From contig DAOUYM010000048.1 of assembly GCA_030666115.1 (NCBI GenBank), forward strand, positions 1-5,739: DNA of 5,739 nucleotides, given 5' to 3'. The stretch comes from Candidatus Aenigmatarchaeota archaeon (GTDB taxonomy: Archaea > Aenigmatarchaeota > Aenigmatarchaeia > QMZP01). The translations under genes and the position numbers were made by a program. Of the stretch, positions 4,917 through 5,739 are shown one piece after another. Position 1 is the first letter of the stretch, and each line of letters starts with the position of its first letter. The notes under the pieces are model-generated. The model saw only the letters and a list, made by a program, of their open reading frames with translations, was not told the DNA's origin and did not search any database.

Positions 4917-5615
4917 TTATCGATCTCTGGCTTTGTTCAATATATCCAAGCCAGCCTCCAACTTACGACCTCCGACTTCCCTCTCTCTGTCCAGGTCGGC
5001 TTCCAACCCCTGACACCTCTTCAGCTCATTAAGATACTTAATCGCCTTTCTTGGGAACTTCATTCCTTTTTTCATCCCGGTCTTCTCCAAGTGGCCTGAC
5101 ACCTTCCTTGCATACTCTGCAGGAATCTTCTCTATCACGTTCATCCTGTGGATGATTACCCAATCACCTTCCCTGAGATCAAGATCCAGGTCTGATTCAA
5201 CCCAGAACTTCCCTGTGACAGGTGACAGATCAACAAATATCTCGTCCCTACCCCTTTCTTTCCTCATCTCCAGGACCTTTGCAGGAAATGCAATGCAGAC
5301 GTAGTTGCCCTGCTCCACCTTCATTGTGTTGTGATCAAAAGCATAGAATTCCCTGATCACGTCCGGATCAAACATCCCCTTCCCCATCCTTTCAGCAGTC
5401 TGCTCCAGTCCAGGCCATGCCACATAATACACCCGCTTAACAACATTATGATCAGGCATCTTCCCGTTCCTGAAGTAATCCAGTATCGCCTTGTTATCCT
5501 TCCCTGACAACACGCCCTTGTCCATGAGGTAGCATCTGCAGCCGTCAGCGAACTTCATGAACATGTTGAAACCATCCCTTTCCTTGTTGTTCATCGTCAC
5601 CTTATCATTCATCAT
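4917..5615 (-). CDS. Unusual protein: unknown N-terminal domain joined to an internal HypC-like domain
   Basis: About 232 residues from the ATG at 5615, which overlaps the hypC stop as ATGA. A GTG at 5621 gives 234 residues and the numbering used here; an ATG at 5594 behind AAGGTGA is another option, but that site is only 2 bases away. Residues about 17-105 form a helical domain with Cys28 and Cys30 (GCRC), a KDNKAILDYF helix, the AWPGLEQTAERMG motif and a FDPDVIREFYAFDHN stretch. I do not recognise it firmly; it faintly recalls DUF6390 proteins from memory. Residues about 107-183 resemble HypC: the VCIAFPAKVLEM segment carries the CxAxP motif with Cys109, then VDLSPVTGKFWVESDLDLD and EGDWVIIH with His158, then NVIEKIPAEYA. 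The C-terminal tail (about 184-234) is charged. HypC is the chaperone that, with HypD, carries the Fe(CN)2CO group to the hydrogenase. Here the cysteine is internal, so the usual N-terminal Cys chemistry would need cleavage or a different role. The position between hypC and hypA argues for a maturation function. Confidence 0.75.
   Translation of the reverse strand: MMNDKVTMNNKERDGFNMFMKFADGCRCYLMDKGVLSGKDNKAILDYFRNGKMPDHNVVKRVYYVAWPGLEQTAERMGKGMFDPDVIREFYAFDHNTMKVEQGNYVCIAFPAKVLEMRKERGRDEIFVDLSPVTGKFWVESDLDLDLREGDWVIIHRMNVIEKIPAEYARKVSGHLEKTGMKKGMKFPRKAIKYLNELKRCQGLEADLDREREVGGRKLEAGLDILNKARDR
4951..5009. repeat. Imperfect tandem 7-base repeats in the 3' end of the HypC-fusion gene
   Basis: Four heptamers stand in register at 4951-4978: CCAGCCT, CCAACTT, ACGACCT and CCGACTT (consensus MCRRCYT, with C2, C5 and T7 constant). 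Two more related units occur at 4996-5009 (TCGGCTT, CCAACCC). On the coding strand they read AAGTCGG-like and encode the EVGGRKLEAG part of the tail plus the earlier GLEAD. Heptanucleotide arrays of this style occur in many genomes, usually between genes. Here one appears to have been absorbed into the end of a coding region. Confidence 0.45.
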
Positions 5616-5739
5616 AACCACGTGTTCATCTCTTTCCAGTCCTTGAGCATATCCTTTGCCTTCTCTTCTGATATCTTCCTTACAACAAATCCTGCCTGGC
5701 AGATAACGTATTCGCCCTTCTTAAGCGGGACAGGAGACT
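5612..5739 (-). CDS. hypC: HypC hydrogenase maturation chaperone, C-terminal part (5' end outside window)
   Basis: An open frame enters from the right edge and ends at TGA 5614-5612, giving the last 41 residues. KKGEYVICQAGFVVRKIS, followed by EEKAKDMLKDW, aligns with the HypC C-terminus, where a GDYVLVH-type strand leads into GFAIEKID and a final helix starting EEEA. HypC binds HypD and carries the Fe(CN)2CO precursor to the large subunit of [NiFe] hydrogenase. The N-terminal MCxxxP motif with catalytic Cys2 lies beyond the window. One oddity is that the residue normally His in (V/I)xH(V/A)GF is Gln here (CQAGF). The stop overlaps the next gene's ATG, indicating translational coupling with the HypC-like fusion protein. 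Confidence 0.75.
   Translation of the reverse strand, partial: SPVPLKKGEYVICQAGFVVRKISEEKAKDMLKDWKEMNTWL

Noticed and set aside
4547..5032. Two long plus-strand open frames (about 146-161 codons) opposite hypA
   Set aside because: They are antisense to hypA and the end of the HypC-fusion gene, both recognised by conserved cysteine motifs. The antisense products are Ser/Pro/Leu-rich with no domain.
1..5739. CRISPR array, insertion sequence, integrase or phage signature
   Set aside because: No regularly spaced repeats, no transposase or integrase motif and no long terminal inverted repeats are visible. The only tandem repeat is the short heptamer array near 4951-5009.

Overview
The window reads as archaeal, with moderate GC (roughly half in most genes). 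Arginine is written mostly as AGG/AGA and isoleucine often as ATA. TATA-like boxes lie about 23-32 bases ahead of the start codons of operon-leading genes. The protein families also fit: an HTH plus CBS-pair regulator of archaeal type, a cysteine desulfurase with the archaeal-style DNACMT variant of the N-terminal motif, and a two-helix membrane DsbA-like protein of a kind I associate with DPANN and related archaea. A DPANN or nearby euryarchaeal lineage is my best guess. The sequence does not allow a firmer assignment.

Left half, plus strand. The 3' end of an unidentified helical protein (1-159) is followed by a 226-base gap with a weak hairpin/T-run and a TATA-like box. Next comes an HTH-CBS transcription regulator (386-949). 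After a 99-base promoter region with a small palindrome abutting a TATA box, there is an apparent two-gene operon: a membrane-anchored thioredoxin-fold (DsbA-like) protein (1049-1978), then a SufS-type cysteine desulfurase (2004-3218) that has a clear Shine-Dalgarno sequence. Together these suggest thiol/sulfur handling: a surface-facing disulfide enzyme co-expressed with a cytosolic sulfur-mobilising enzyme, possibly under the adjacent regulator.

Right half, minus strand, converging on the desulfurase with only 20 bases between stop codons. Reading in the direction of transcription from the right edge: the 3' end of a HypC chaperone (5612-5739), then an unusual protein with an unrecognised N-terminal domain joined to an internal HypC-like domain (4917-5615, overlapping the hypC stop by 4 bases), then hypA (2 bases later), then a small lower-GC gene of unknown function (16 bases later). 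Last comes an EamA/DMT-type transporter that appears to have its own promoter at the end of the unknown gene. The hypC / HypC-fusion / hypA block implies that the organism matures a [NiFe] hydrogenase, because HypC works in Fe(CN)2CO cofactor assembly and HypA in nickel delivery. No hydrogenase structural genes lie in the window.

The most interesting feature is the HypC-like fusion. Its CxAxP cysteine is buried about 100 residues from the N-terminus, whereas HypC normally uses Cys2 exposed after Met removal. The neighbouring HypC in turn has Gln where HypC normally has its conserved His.
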